The notes beneath the pieces are model-generated. The model did not search any database, was not told the origin of the DNA, and worked only from the letters and a program-made list of their open reading frames with translations. Of a stretch of 64,000 nt of DNA, positions 29,675-38,644 are shown one piece after another. This stretch comes from a bacterium (GTDB lineage Bacteria > Campylobacterota > Campylobacteria > Campylobacterales > Sulfurimonadaceae), in contig JAHJEG010000044.1 in assembly GCA_018825665.1 (NCBI GenBank), positions 1-64,000 on the forward strand, written 5' to 3'. Positions within the stretch are counted from its first letter, which is position 1. Each line of letters starts with the position of its first letter. A program made the position numbers and the translations under genes.

Positions 29675-31003
29675 TTATAAGATATATCTAGATAAGTCAT
29701 CATTCGCAACAACTAAATCAAGCTTATCATGTACAAGTTTGTCTGTTACAACAAACTCTTTATCTTTATACTCATCAGCATCAAAGCTTATATCTTCCAG
29801 TACTTTTTCAATAACCGTATGAAGTCTTCTGGCTCCAATATCTTCGGTTATCTCGTTTGCACGGTGGGAAAGTTTGGCAATAGCTCTGATAGCAGAATCC
29901 TCAAAAATCAGCTTTACACCTTCAACACTCAGTAGTGCTTCATATTGTTTGAGCAAAGAGTTTTTCGTTTGGGTAAGAATCATATAGAGTGTTTCCTCTG
30001 TTAATGATTCAAGTTCGACTCTCAACGGAAATCGGCCTTGGAGCTCCGGAATCAAATCGCTTGGTTTGGTAAGATGAAATGCACCGGCTGCTATAAATAA
30101 AATATGGTCGGTGTTGATGACTCCATATTTGGTTGTAACACTGCTGCCCTCAACTATAGGAAGTAAATCTCTCTGGACTCCCTCTTTGCTGGGATCATTT
30201 CTTCCTTGACTCTTTGAGCTTATAGCAATTTTGTCAATCTCATCCAAAAAGATTATTCCGCCATCTTCAGCCCTCTTGAGAGCTTCCGTATTAATATTTG
30301 TCATATCAAGAAGTTTTAAAGTTGCTTCTTGGCGAAGCAATATTTTTGCATCCTTGACAGTCACATCTTTTTTATTGTCTTCTTTATTCATAGTAGAAAA
30401 TATTTTGGAAAAAGATTCTTGGACCTTTGCCATCTCCGGAGGAAGGTTTGTGTCATTGAACTCTATATGTATTTTGTCAAATTCGATTTTAACAATCTTG
30501 TCATCCATAGAACCGTTTAAGACTTTTTCTTCCATAGATTTTAAAAGTTTCTGATAGTCTTCTTTTTTTTCCTGGGTCGCTTGGGCAGGAAGAGGGGGGA
30601 GAAGTTTTTCTACTATTCTATTTATAATATAGTTTTCAATCTTTTCTTTATTCTCTTCCTCTTTTTCAGCTTTTACGATGCTTATGGAATTGACAACCAA
30701 GTCCCGAATCATAGATTCAACATCACGCCCCACAAAGCCTACTTCCGTATATTTACTTGCTTCGACCTTGATAAAAGGCACTTTCATCATTTTTGCAAGT
30801 CTTCGTGATATTTCAGTCTTGCCGACACCGGTTGAGCCAATCATCAATATGTTTTTAGGCATGATTTCATCTTGAAGCTCATCGGATAACTGCATTCTTC
30901 TGTATCGGGTTCTAAGAGCCAAGGCAATGGTTCTTTTCGCATTTTTTTGTGAGATTACATATTTGTCTAAATACTCAACTATCTCTTTTGGAGTCAAGTT
31001 CAT
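29675..31003 (-). CDS. hslU: HslUV protease ATPase subunit
   Basis: AAA+ unfoldase of the HslUV protease, 442 aa, with Walker A GSTGVGKT (56-63) and Walker B IIFLDEIDKIA, plus the family's I-domain. An in-frame upstream ATG at 31057 lies inside hslV; the start at 31003 overlaps the hslV stop by one base (TAATG) and matches the family N-terminus MNLTPKEIV. Confidence 0.96.
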   Translation of the reverse strand: MNLTPKEIVEYLDKYVISQKNAKRTIALALRTRYRRMQLSDELQDEIMPKNILMIGSTGVGKTEISRRLAKMMKVPFIKVEASKYTEVGFVGRDVESMIRDLVVNSISIVKAEKEEENKEKIENYIINRIVEKLLPPLPAQATQEKKEDYQKLLKSMEEKVLNGSMDDKIVKIEFDKIHIEFNDTNLPPEMAKVQESFSKIFSTMNKEDNKKDVTVKDAKILLRQEATLKLLDMTNINTEALKRAEDGGIIFLDEIDKIAISSKSQGRNDPSKEGVQRDLLPIVEGSSVTTKYGVINTDHILFIAAGAFHLTKPSDLIPELQGRFPLRVELESLTEETLYMILTQTKNSLLKQYEALLSVEGVKLIFEDSAIRAIAKLSHRANEITEDIGARRLHTVIEKVLEDISFDADEYKDKEFVVTDKLVHDKLDLVVANDDLSRYIL

Positions 31004-31545
31004 TATTGATTTTCCTCTAATGTAAGAGTTTTGATAGTGTGGTTTGTATATATACACAGATCTGCTGCAATGCTTAAACTCTCTTTGACAAGAGTCTCTT
31101 CGTCTAAAGAGGAGTGTTTCTTTAAAGCACGTGCGGCAGATATGGCATAGTTTCCGCCACTCCCAATCGAGGCGATTTGACCGTCTTCAGGTTCAACTAC
31201 GTCACCGTTTCCTGTAAGGATGAAAATATGTTCATTGTTTAAAACGATCATCATGGCTTCTAGGCGACGGAGCACCTTGTCTTTTCTCCATGCTTTTGAG
31301 AACTCTACAACAGATTTTAGCAGATCACCTTTTTTGTCTTCCAAAAATTCTTCAAACATATCAAAAAGATTAAAAGCATCTGCAGTACTTCCGGCAAAAC
31401 CAGCAAGAACCTTTCCGTTATAAAGTGTACGAATCTTAGTCGCATTGCCTTTAAGAACAGAATCTCCGAAAGTAACCTGACCATCACCGCCGATAACAGC
31501 TTTATTTATGCCCTTATAAGCAAGTATAGTTGTCGCATCAAACAT
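31003..31545 (-). CDS. hslV: HslUV protease peptidase subunit
   Basis: Threonine protease of the proteasome beta type, 180 aa. The mature N-terminal Thr follows a four-residue propeptide (MFDA before TTILAYKG). [14 protein letters not shown] is typical of the family. The start overlaps the rplI stop by one base. Confidence 0.96.
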   Translation of the reverse strand: MFDATTILAYKGINKAVIGGDGQVTFGDSVLKGNATKIRTLYNGKVLAGFAGSTADAFNLFDMFEEFLEDKKGDLLKSVVEFSKAWRKDKVLRRLEAMMIVLNNEHIFILTGNGDVVEPEDGQIASIGSGGNYAISAARALKKHSSLDEETLVKESLSIAADLCIYTNHTIKTLTLEENQ

Positions 31546-31991
31546 TATTCGCCTTGAACATCCACATGAATAGTCGCATGCAAGCCGTGACCGAGTTTAA
31601 AGTCTAAATCGTGCTCACCGACAGTTTTAATAGAGAGTTTCTCGTTAATATGTTTTTTATCTATCTCAATCGAATGTTGCTCAAAAAGTGCATGTGCTAT
31701 CTCATCCTTTGTTATAGATCCAAAAAGATGACCGTTGTCACCTAGTTTTTTTGTTATTATTATCTCTGCTTTGTCCAGCTTGAGGGCCATCGCTTTTAGT
31801 ACTGAAATTTCATCAGCCAAAGCTTTTGCTTTTTCTTGTTCTTCTTCTTTGTGTTGTGCTAAAACTTCGGCAGTGGCAGATTTTGCAAAACCCTTGCCGA
31901 TTAGGAAATTTTTGCCGTACCCGTCTTTTACTTCTTTTATCTCACCGGCTTTTCCCAGGCTTTTTACATCTTTTATTAGTAATACTTTCAT
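31545..31991 (-). CDS. rplI: Ribosomal protein bL9
   Basis: Large-subunit protein, 148 aa. N-terminal rRNA-binding domain ([20 protein letters not shown]), a long connecting helix, then the C-terminal domain. Two ATGs are adjacent; 31991 is preferred because GGGG at 31998-32001 is too close to the ATG at 31994. Confidence 0.96.
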   Translation of the reverse strand: MKVLLIKDVKSLGKAGEIKEVKDGYGKNFLIGKGFAKSATAEVLAQHKEEEQEKAKALADEISVLKAMALKLDKAEIIITKKLGDNGHLFGSITKDEIAHALFEQHSIEIDKKHINEKLSIKTVGEHDLDFKLGHGLHATIHVDVQGE

Positions 31992-32044
31992 CATTATCCC
32001 CTGATTTTTTTTATAAAATAACTGCTACTGTCTCATATATGAAA

Positions 32045-32782
32045 TTATCTTTCTTTTTCTCCGCCGTATGAAACGATACCGTGTGTTAAGTTTCCTATTT
32101 TAGTGTAGCCCATATCGCCCAAGATTCTTGCACAATGTGCACTTCTGCTTCCTACATGACAGTAAAGGATTATGTTTTCATTCTTATCAAGTTTGGCTTC
32201 ATCGAGAGTTTGGAAGAAACTGCTAGTCGGAACAAGTGCATCAGCGCCTTTGATATGCCCCATCTGCCATTCCATGTGTTCACGAACGTCTACAAGTTTA
32301 AAGTCTACCATTCCGAGCGCTCTGGCTTCGATTAATGCCATCATCTCATCTCCGTCAAGTTCGCGTTGACTTACCAAAGAAGCACATTCCTCTTTTGTGA
32401 GTCCGCGAGAATGCGTATGCACCGCTTCTTCCATACCGAGTTCTACACGTTTTGCAGCAGCAAACTCAGGTGTACAGAAAATCTGGCAGTGACATACACC
32501 TTCTTCTGGTATCTCTTTTTCAATGGCAGGTTTACAAGGACATATTCTGTCTTCAACACTTTGCGGCTTTCCATTCACTTCTTCAACCATAAAACAAGGA
32601 CAAAATCTTTTGTTGTACATAATTTTGTTACGAGCAAGACCTAATTGAACACCTTCATTTATCTCTTCTTGAGGGTTATATTCCCAGTTGAACTGTTTTA
32701 CAACTTTATCTGTAAACTTAACTGTTTTAGCAAGCTCTGCTTGAAACTCATCTGAATTCATGTCAATTCTAACTATACTCAT
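32045..32782 (-). CDS. Ferredoxin-thioredoxin reductase catalytic domain fused to rhodanese
   Basis: 245 aa two-domain protein. Residues 1-115 carry the FTR-beta cluster and disulfide signature: CPC at 61-63, CPC at 81-83 and CHC at 97-99. These hold a 4Fe-4S cluster next to a redox disulfide. Residues ~150-243 form a rhodanese with active-site C208 in the loop CHVGSRS. The protein could couple thioredoxin-type disulfide reduction to sulfane-sulfur transfer. No FTR alpha subunit is nearby. The gene lies between argG and rplI. Confidence 0.88.
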   Translation of the reverse strand: MSIVRIDMNSDEFQAELAKTVKFTDKVVKQFNWEYNPQEEINEGVQLGLARNKIMYNKRFCPCFMVEEVNGKPQSVEDRICPCKPAIEKEIPEEGVCHCQIFCTPEFAAAKRVELGMEEAVHTHSRGLTKEECASLVSQRELDGDEMMALIEARALGMVDFKLVDVREHMEWQMGHIKGADALVPTSSFFQTLDEAKLDKNENIILYCHVGSRSAHCARILGDMGYTKIGNLTHGIVSYGGEKER

Positions 32783-32805
32783 ATTAAATCCTTTGTTTTA
32801 TTGTG

Positions 32806-34023
32806 TTATTTATTTTTTCTAGCTTTGCCTTCAATGATAAATCGCAAGGCATTGAGTTTGATAAATCCTGCCGCATCTTTTTGATCATATACGGCATCCT
32901 CTTCAAATGTACAGTACTCAGCATTAAAGAGAGACACGTCAGACGTACGGCCGACAACCATTAGATTGCCTTTATAGAGCTTAAGACGAACCGTGCCGTT
33001 TACAAACTCCTGAGTTTTATCGATTGCTGCTTGTAGCATTTCACGCTCCGGGGCAAACCAAAAACCGTTATAGATAAGTTTTGCATATTTGGGCATCATC
33101 TCATCTTTAAGATGTGCTGCTTCGCGGTCAAGCGTTATAGATTCTATAGCACGGTGTGCTTTGAGCATGATAGTTCCGCCCGGAGTTTCATAACATCCGC
33201 GCGCTTTCATCCCTACAAAACGGTTCTCAACAATATCCACACGCCCTATAGCGTGTTTAGAGCCTATCTCATTCAGCGTTTTAAGCATTGTAGCGGGACT
33301 CAATTCTTCACCGTTAAGAGCGACAGGGTCCCCGTTTTTATAGGTGATTTCAATATACTCGGCAGTATCGGGAGCATTTTGCGGTGAGTTTGTCCATAGC
33401 CACATATCTTCTTCAGGTTCAGCATTCGGATCTTCTAGTATTCCGCCCTCGTAAGAGATGTGAAGCAGGTTGGCATCCATAGAATAAGGTGATTTTTTAC
33501 CTTTTTTCTCAATTGAGATACCATGTTCCGCTGCATAAGCCAAAAGTTTTTCTCTTGAGTTTAGATCCCATTCTCTCCATGGAGCGATGATAGTCAAAGT
33601 TGAATCCTTGCCCAAATAACCCATCTCAAATCTAACCTGGTCGTTCCCTTTTCCGGTTGCACCGTGACTCACACCGTCAGCACCGGTTATATTTGCGATT
33701 TCAACCTGTCTTTTAGCGATAAGAGGTCTTGCGATTGAAGTTCCAAGGAGATATTCTCCCTCGTAGATGGCATTTGCTCTAAACATAGGGAACACGAAAT
33801 CTTTTACAAACTCTTCTCTTAGATCGTCAATAAAAATATTTTCAGGTTTAATACCAAATTCAAGTGCTTTTTTGCGAGCAGGTTCAAGTTCTTCCCCTTG
33901 ACCGAGATCTGCTGTAAAAGTTACAACCTCACATTTATATTCATCTTGTAACCATTTTAAGATAACGCTTGTGTCCAATCCGCCAGAATAAGCTAAAACT
34001 ACTTTTTTAACATTTTTTTTCAT
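32806..34023 (-). CDS. argG: Argininosuccinate synthase
   Basis: Makes argininosuccinate from citrulline and aspartate using ATP; 405 aa. The ATP-binding P-loop motif AYSGGLDTS is near the N-terminus, and [13 protein letters not shown] is conserved. An in-frame ATG at 34044 is rejected in favour of 34023, which has AAAGG upstream and the usual [15 protein letters not shown] start. Confidence 0.97.
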   Translation of the reverse strand: MKKNVKKVVLAYSGGLDTSVILKWLQDEYKCEVVTFTADLGQGEELEPARKKALEFGIKPENIFIDDLREEFVKDFVFPMFRANAIYEGEYLLGTSIARPLIAKRQVEIANITGADGVSHGATGKGNDQVRFEMGYLGKDSTLTIIAPWREWDLNSREKLLAYAAEHGISIEKKGKKSPYSMDANLLHISYEGGILEDPNAEPEEDMWLWTNSPQNAPDTAEYIEITYKNGDPVALNGEELSPATMLKTLNEIGSKHAIGRVDIVENRFVGMKARGCYETPGGTIMLKAHRAIESITLDREAAHLKDEMMPKYAKLIYNGFWFAPEREMLQAAIDKTQEFVNGTVRLKLYKGNLMVVGRTSDVSLFNAEYCTFEEDAVYDQKDAAGFIKLNALRFIIEGKARKNK

Positions 34024-34057
34024 GTAAAAAACCTTTGTATGCAAAATAATTAGCGCG

Positions 34058-34063
34058 ATTTTA
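34058..34063 (-). promoter_or_regulatory. Putative -10 element for argG
   Basis: On the minus strand TAAAAT in TATAGTAAAATCGC, 34 bases upstream of the argG start. It is the only good -10-like hexamer in the gap between flaG and argG. Confidence 0.4.
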
Positions 34064-34166
34064 CTATAAAAGAGATTAAAAAGGGGTTAGTATATTTTGA
34101 GGATTTGAAAAAAATTACAGAACACTCAAGAAGAAAGAGTTTGTCGATATGAAGCGGATTTATAGG

Positions 34167-34193
34167 TCAAAAGGGCTGCTATCACCCTTTTGA
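34167..34193 (-). terminator. Hairpin overlapping the flaG stop
   Basis: 9-bp stem TCAAAAGGG (34167-34175) against CCCTTTTGA (34185-34193) with a 9-base loop; the flaG stop codon lies in the loop edge. No long T run follows on the minus strand, so termination may be partial. Confidence 0.5.
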
Positions 34194-34574
34194 GTCAAAC
34201 AACATTCCTGTTACTTCCTGCATTTTTGGAAGAAAATCAGCCGCTTGTTCCGCCGGAAATCTTCGAATCATCTTGCTTGTTTCCGATTCGATAACAGATA
34301 CATAAAATATATCCTGAGAATCCACTCCAAACTTTATATTCGTATTCATAGGAGCCATCGCTTTATTTAGTTGATCTACCAAATCTTGCACTTGCTCTTT
34401 TGAGTTTATTTTTTGGCTGCTCTGAGTTACTTCGTTTTGCATCTCTTTGACAACATCAACCTTCGGAGGCTGAGTGTTTTGCGCTGTCTGAGCCTCTTGA
34501 GACACTCTTCCCTGAGCTTCTGCAGAACCTAATTGAGATTGTTGCTGTCTTGCAACGTTTGCTATGCCATCCAT
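34182..34574 (-). CDS. flaG: FlaG-family flagellar protein
   Basis: 130 aa. A Gln/Ala-rich N-terminus is followed by the FlaG domain (LNKAMAPMNTNIKFGVD, VSVIESETSKMIRRFP). FlaG limits flagellar filament length in Campylobacter. GGAGTAGGTC precedes the ATG, and a sigma-28 promoter lies upstream, so it is a late flagellar gene. It stands alone, away from other flagellar genes. Confidence 0.9.
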   Translation of the reverse strand: MDGIANVARQQQSQLGSAEAQGRVSQEAQTAQNTQPPKVDVVKEMQNEVTQSSQKINSKEQVQDLVDQLNKAMAPMNTNIKFGVDSQDIFYVSVIESETSKMIRRFPAEQAADFLPKMQEVTGMLFDSKG

Positions 34575-34611
34575 GACCTACTCCTTTAAAAGAATATATT
34601 TATTAGCTAAG

Positions 34612-34638
34612 ATATCGTCAAAAAAAAATATAACTTTA
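34612..34638 (-). promoter_or_regulatory. Sigma-28 (FliA) promoter for flaG
   Basis: On the minus strand TAAAGTT (34632-34638), 14 bases, then CGATAT (34612-34617). This matches TAAAGTTT-N11-GCCGATAA spacing and the Campylobacter -10 form CGATWT. The spacer contains a run of nine T. Confidence 0.75.
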
Positions 34639-34713
34639 ATAGAAAAAAAGAAAAATTTTTATTTTTTATTTTTTTTACTGTTTATAGCTCTATTTTATGA
34701 TAATCTTGCATTT

Positions 34714-35919
34714 ATGAATGAATATATAAGGTTATTAAAATCACATGTCATCTTAAGGCGATTATCCGCCATACAGCTTGTGGCATATTTTGGTGCATGG
34801 TTTAGCAATGTTGCTATCTATACTCTTTTACTTGAAATGGATGTTTCAGCCCACGTTATCGCCTTCACGGCTGCTCTTCATTTTATAGCAGGGATTATTC
34901 AAGCACCTTTTTCCGGCTCCATCATAGACAGTGTCAGACCCAAAAAACTTATGCTTATTCTTATAACAGTTGAAATATTTTCAACACTGTTTTTACTTTT
35001 TATCAATGACATTTCCCAATTATGGCTGCTTTTTAGTCTCATTTTTATCCGTATGGCCGCCGCGAGTTTTTATTTTACAACCGAGATGTCACTTTTGCCG
35101 AAGATTCTTGAAGGGGATAAGTTACAAAAAGCAAATGAGATCCATTCAATAATCTGGTCCTTTTCCTATACCTTGGGGATGGCCATAAGTGGATTTGTCG
35201 TGTATCTCCTGGGTGTAAAAATCGCATTTTTACTGGATGCTTTGATGTTTATATTTTGTTTTTATTTGCTGTACCAATTAAAACTTGAAACCACATTTGC
35301 TAAAAGTCAGGAAAATCTGTTTGAGATGATGCGGGATACATTTAGATATTTGAAAAGATTTCCACATGCCGTGCATCTGATGCTGATTCACGCTTTTGTG
35401 GGCTTGACAGCCTTTGATGCCCTTGTGGCTCTGATGGTAGACAAATACTATGCATCTATTATCGCGACATCCTTGGCGCTGGGACTTATGCATGCTTCAC
35501 GTGCGGTTGGTCTGGTTATCGGTCCCATAGTGCTTGGAAACTGGATAAATAATAAACGTATGGTATATTTACTTCTGTTTCAGGCATTTGCAATCTGGAT
35601 ATGGGCATATGTGATGCACAACTTTTATCTTTCCATTCTGGCAAGTATTTTAGTCGGTTTTTTCACTACGACCCTTTGGTCTTACACCTATACCCTCCTT
35701 CAGAAAAATATAGATGAAAAATATTATGGCAGGGTAGTCGCATATAATGACATGCTCTTTTTGACATCGGCAACATTGACATCCCTTTTGATCGGTGCAA
35801 TGGCTACCAAGAATTATTCTTTGGAATTCATAACGGTGGTGATAGGGTCCGGATTTATAGTTGCGGCTGTTTATTTTTCATGGATTCTAAAGACGCAGAA
35901 AATAAAAGAGGACGTATGA
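34714..35919 (+). CDS. MFS transporter
   Basis: Major facilitator superfamily permease, 401 aa, about 12 membrane segments, similar to the EntS/DHA3-type efflux branch (start LRRLSAIQLVAYFGAWFSNVAIYTLLL). Substrate unknown. The frame is open back to an ATG at 34564, but that extension is an A/T-tract translation over the flaG promoter. 34714 gives the normal N-terminus. The stop overlaps the next gene (ATGA). Confidence 0.85.
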   Translation: MNEYIRLLKSHVILRRLSAIQLVAYFGAWFSNVAIYTLLLEMDVSAHVIAFTAALHFIAGIIQAPFSGSIIDSVRPKKLMLILITVEIFSTLFLLFINDISQLWLLFSLIFIRMAAASFYFTTEMSLLPKILEGDKLQKANEIHSIIWSFSYTLGMAISGFVVYLLGVKIAFLLDALMFIFCFYLLYQLKLETTFAKSQENLFEMMRDTFRYLKRFPHAVHLMLIHAFVGLTAFDALVALMVDKYYASIIATSLALGLMHASRAVGLVIGPIVLGNWINNKRMVYLLLFQAFAIWIWAYVMHNFYLSILASILVGFFTTTLWSYTYTLLQKNIDEKYYGRVVAYNDMLFLTSATLTSLLIGAMATKNYSLEFITVVIGSGFIVAAVYFSWILKTQKIKEDV

Positions 35920-36170
35920 TGTCGTATGCATTGATTGGCGGGATACTGTTAAATATTGGAGCCTATCTTACTTTTAGAGGTAAAATCTATCAGGCTGTCA
36001 TAGTGTATCTGTTTGCAGATATCTGCTGGATAATAATGGCCTATCAAAAAAATGATTATATGGGCGCTTTTTTTATTATTACAGGAACATTATTCGGCTT
36101 TTTGGCATTTATGAAGATGAAAAACGGAGAGATGAACAAGACACTTAATAAGGAAGAAAATGATTTATAG
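35916..36170 (+). CDS. Small membrane protein
   Basis: 84 aa with three hydrophobic segments (ALIGGILLNIGAYLTF, AVIVYLFADICWIIM, AFFIITGTLFGFLAFM). The start overlaps the MFS stop (ATGA). Function unknown; co-transcription with the transporter is likely. Confidence 0.65.
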   Translation: MMSYALIGGILLNIGAYLTFRGKIYQAVIVYLFADICWIIMAYQKNDYMGAFFIITGTLFGFLAFMKMKNGEMNKTLNKEENDL

Positions 36171-36432
36171 ATCCAGTGCCGGTGATTTGGACCTTGGCAA
36201 GGTGACACGATTGTACCCGGCGGTAATAGTGGATATGCACGGTGAAGTCGCCGAGATGAGTTTGGAATGGGTTGAGCTTTACGGTGATAAAGTCAAACTT
36301 GTTTCTTATGTCTTGGTTTTTGATTTTACACCGCTGAATGAAGATGTAAAAGATAGAGTCAGCCTCAATTTTGAGACCAAGGAAGAGCTTATCCAAACTA
36401 TGCAAGAGGTAGCACAATTCTTTCAAAACTAA
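36160..36432 (+). CDS. Conserved hypothetical protein
   Basis: 90 aa, soluble, acidic; starts inside the previous gene (11-base overlap) and its 3' end overlaps the probable start of the MATE gene. No recognised motif, and no signal peptide. Confidence 0.6.
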   Translation: MIYRSSAGDLDLGKVTRLYPAVIVDMHGEVAEMSLEWVELYGDKVKLVSYVLVFDFTPLNEDVKDRVSLNFETKEELIQTMQEVAQFFQN

Positions 36433-37745
36433 TCTCTGCGGATACGAAAAAAGTATTTTCTCTCGCCATTCCCGCTGCGCTGAAACACCTGGTTGACATA
36501 CTTCAAATACTTATAGATATGATTATGGTCGGAATGGTGAGTGTGCAAGCCCTTGCTGCGGTTGGTATGAGTATGCAGTTTATGATGGTTATCAATGTAT
36601 TTATGACTCTTTACGTGGTTGGAGGGAATGCCCTGATATCGCGTTTTACAGGGCAAAGACGCAAACGAAGGGCCTCATCTCTTTTATTCTCGCTTGGAAT
36701 CTTTGCTCTTTTTCTTTCCGTCTTTATAAGTTTCGGCGGCTATTACGGAAGTGAATTCATCTATGAAATCATGGGAGCAGAAGATGAGGTGGTACATCAG
36801 GGTTCTTTGTATTTTGGAATCCTGGCATGTGGAATCAGTGTTATTTTTATAGATACGCTTTTATATAATGCGCTCTCAGCGGCGGGGGATACAAAAAGTT
36901 CTTTATATATAAAGCTTTTTTCTGCGGCACTGAACGCTTTTTTAAACTATGTACTTATCTTCGGACATTACGGATTTGAAGCTATGGGCATAGAGGGAGC
37001 CGCGTATGCGACTATTATCGCTTATACCTTTAATATATTGGCGTACTCCCTGCTGATAAAAAACCCACATGCCAAACTCAATTTTCTCCCGATTATCCGT
37101 ATAAAAGATTTGGTGCGGGTCTGGCATGTGGGATGGAGTGCGGCCTTGGAGAGGGGCATCTCAAGTCTTTCTTTTTTAGTTTTTGTAGCGATTATCGCAT
37201 ATTACGGCACAGCGGAACTTGCAGGGTATCAGGTGGGGCTTCGCATAGAGGGGATTGCTTTTATGCCGGGTTTTGGTTTTGCTATCGCCGCTATGGCTTT
37301 GGTCGGACAGAATCTCGGGGCAAAAGATAAGAAAAAAGCTTATGCTATGGGCGTGATAAGCGGTCGAATCGCTTATATCTTTATGGGTGGCGTAGGTGTA
37401 TTGCTTATCATGTTTCCCGAATTTTTAGTGAGTTTTTTTACAAAGGATGCAGAGACTATCAAGGTAGCGTCCTATTATCTTATCCTGGTTGGATTGGCAC
37501 AAATACCTCTTGCCGTCAACTTTGTATATTCGGCGGCGCTCAGAGGAGCGGGGGCTACAAAAACCACGCTCTATATCAACGTGGCATCCCTTTGGTTCTT
37601 TAGAGTCATACCCTCATATTTTGCTTATAAATGGGGTTTTGGAATTATCGCTATTTTTATAATCATGAATATTGAAACGCTGATAAAAGGAGTGCTGTAT
37701 TGGTATATTTACAGTAAAAAAGATTGGCTTGATACAAAAGTTTAA
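36417..37745 (+). CDS. MATE-family efflux transporter with a non-canonical start
   Basis: Multidrug/Na+ antiporter of the MATE family, 442 aa if started at 36417, the usual length. About 12 membrane helices in two repeats (KKVFSLAIPAALKHLVDILQ first). The in-frame region between the stop at 36372 and ATG 36519 has no ATG, GTG or TTG. Starting at 36519 would delete most of helix 1. AAGAGGT (36404-36410) sits 6 bases before ATT at 36417, so ATT initiation is inferred. Two GGCATGTGG copies lie within it and one more (37065) beside them on the other strand. Confidence 0.8.
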   Translation: MLSKLISADTKKVFSLAIPAALKHLVDILQILIDMIMVGMVSVQALAAVGMSMQFMMVINVFMTLYVVGGNALISRFTGQRRKRRASSLLFSLGIFALFLSVFISFGGYYGSEFIYEIMGAEDEVVHQGSLYFGILACGISVIFIDTLLYNALSAAGDTKSSLYIKLFSAALNAFLNYVLIFGHYGFEAMGIEGAAYATIIAYTFNILAYSLLIKNPHAKLNFLPIIRIKDLVRVWHVGWSAALERGISSLSFLVFVAIIAYYGTAELAGYQVGLRIEGIAFMPGFGFAIAAMALVGQNLGAKDKKKAYAMGVISGRIAYIFMGGVGVLLIMFPEFLVSFFTKDAETIKVASYYLILVGLAQIPLAVNFVYSAALRGAGATKTTLYINVASLWFFRVIPSYFAYKWGFGIIAIFIIMNIETLIKGVLYWYIYSKKDWLDTKV

Positions 37746-37804
37746 TTTATTTTACGATAATATCACGACTTATTGCATCATCTTATAAATGGAGGAGTGG
37801 ATTT

Positions 37805-38467
37805 GTGAATATTTTGATAGTTGAAGATGACAAAAACAGTGCCGATATTTTGCAGAAGGTTTTAAAAGCGCACAAATACAGTGTAAAGAGCGCAAACAGC
37901 TATAAAGAAGCAAAAGAGAGTCTTCTTGAAAATATGTACGCACTGGTATTATTAGACTGGAATCTTGGCGACGGAGACGGTTTTGAGCTTTTGCAAGAGA
38001 TACGGGCCTGGGATATAAACACTCCCGTTTTAATGCTTACCGGCGAAGATGATATAAACGATAAAGTAAAAGTCCTTGATGCGGGAGCTGATGATTACCT
38101 TTGCAAACCTTACTCCAGTGTAGAGCTTTTGGCAAGGATTAGAGCGTTGCTGAGAAGGGAAACAAATACCAGGGTATCGCTCATAGTCTTTGAGAGATTA
38201 TCTTTGGATTCAACATCGAGAGAGGTGAAACTCGATGATACGGTGATTAGCCTTACCAGCTCTGAATATGATTTGTTGGAACAGTTTATGCAAAATCAAA
38301 ATATCGTACTCACAAGATACCAGTTAAACGAACTTATAACAAAAGACTATGCCTCCATCAGAGACAGCAACATCGTGGATGTTCACATAAAAAATCTTCG
38401 TAAAAAACTCAAGGGCTATGACATCATAAAGACGGTTCGCGGCGTAGGATATACTCTCAAAAAATAA
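37805..38467 (+). CDS. OmpR-family response regulator
   Basis: 220 aa. Receiver domain with phospho-acceptor D51 (LVLLDWNLGDG), conserved T (MLTGEDD) and K (CKPYS), followed by an OmpR-type winged-helix DNA-binding domain (IVDVHIKNLRKKLKG). GTG start after GGAGGAGTGG. No kinase gene is adjacent; the next kinase is 2 kb downstream beyond a barrel and a periplasmic protein. Confidence 0.93.
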   Translation: MNILIVEDDKNSADILQKVLKAHKYSVKSANSYKEAKESLLENMYALVLLDWNLGDGDGFELLQEIRAWDINTPVLMLTGEDDINDKVKVLDAGADDYLCKPYSSVELLARIRALLRRETNTRVSLIVFERLSLDSTSREVKLDDTVISLTSSEYDLLEQFMQNQNIVLTRYQLNELITKDYASIRDSNIVDVHIKNLRKKLKGYDIIKTVRGVGYTLKK

Positions 38468-38486
38468 ATCTTCATCAAATCTTCAT
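38466..38486 (+). promoter_or_regulatory. Direct repeat, possible response-regulator operator
   Basis: AAATCTTCAT occurs at 38466-38475 and again at 38477-38486, exactly 11 bases apart. This is the spacing of OmpR/PhoB-family half-sites. It overlaps the stop codon of the OmpR-type regulator and precedes the beta-barrel gene. Confidence 0.45.
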
Positions 38487-38533
38487 AAATGTATCCTAAT
38501 CTTACCGGGTTGATTATGATTGAGGAGTAGGGC

Positions 38534-38614
38534 ATGAAAATTTTTCTTCTTGCCGATATTCGTAAAAAGATCTAACTTCAGATGAGCAAAAAGTTGATTC
38601 TTGGATATACTTAG
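38534..38614 (+). pseudogene. Short interrupted frame, possible sensor-kinase remnant
   Basis: After a strong GAGGAGTAGG site an ATG at 38534 opens 13 codons (MKIFLLADIRKKI) to a TAA. The same frame continues LQMSKKLILGYT to a TAG at 38612. Read through, it resembles the first residues of a membrane kinase, and it lies where the partner kinase of the regulator would be expected. It may equally be a leader peptide. Confidence 0.25.
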
Positions 38615-38644
38615 GGTAAAAATGTCATTCCATGAGGGGAGTTT

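Noticed and set aside
30231-30554. Plus-strand open frame opposite hslU
   Set aside because: It lies wholly within hslU and lacks any recognisable domain or start signal.
34564-34713. Fifty-residue N-terminal extension of the MFS transporter
   Set aside because: It is a translation of A/T tracts crossing the flaG promoter and start; ATG 34714 gives the family N-terminus.
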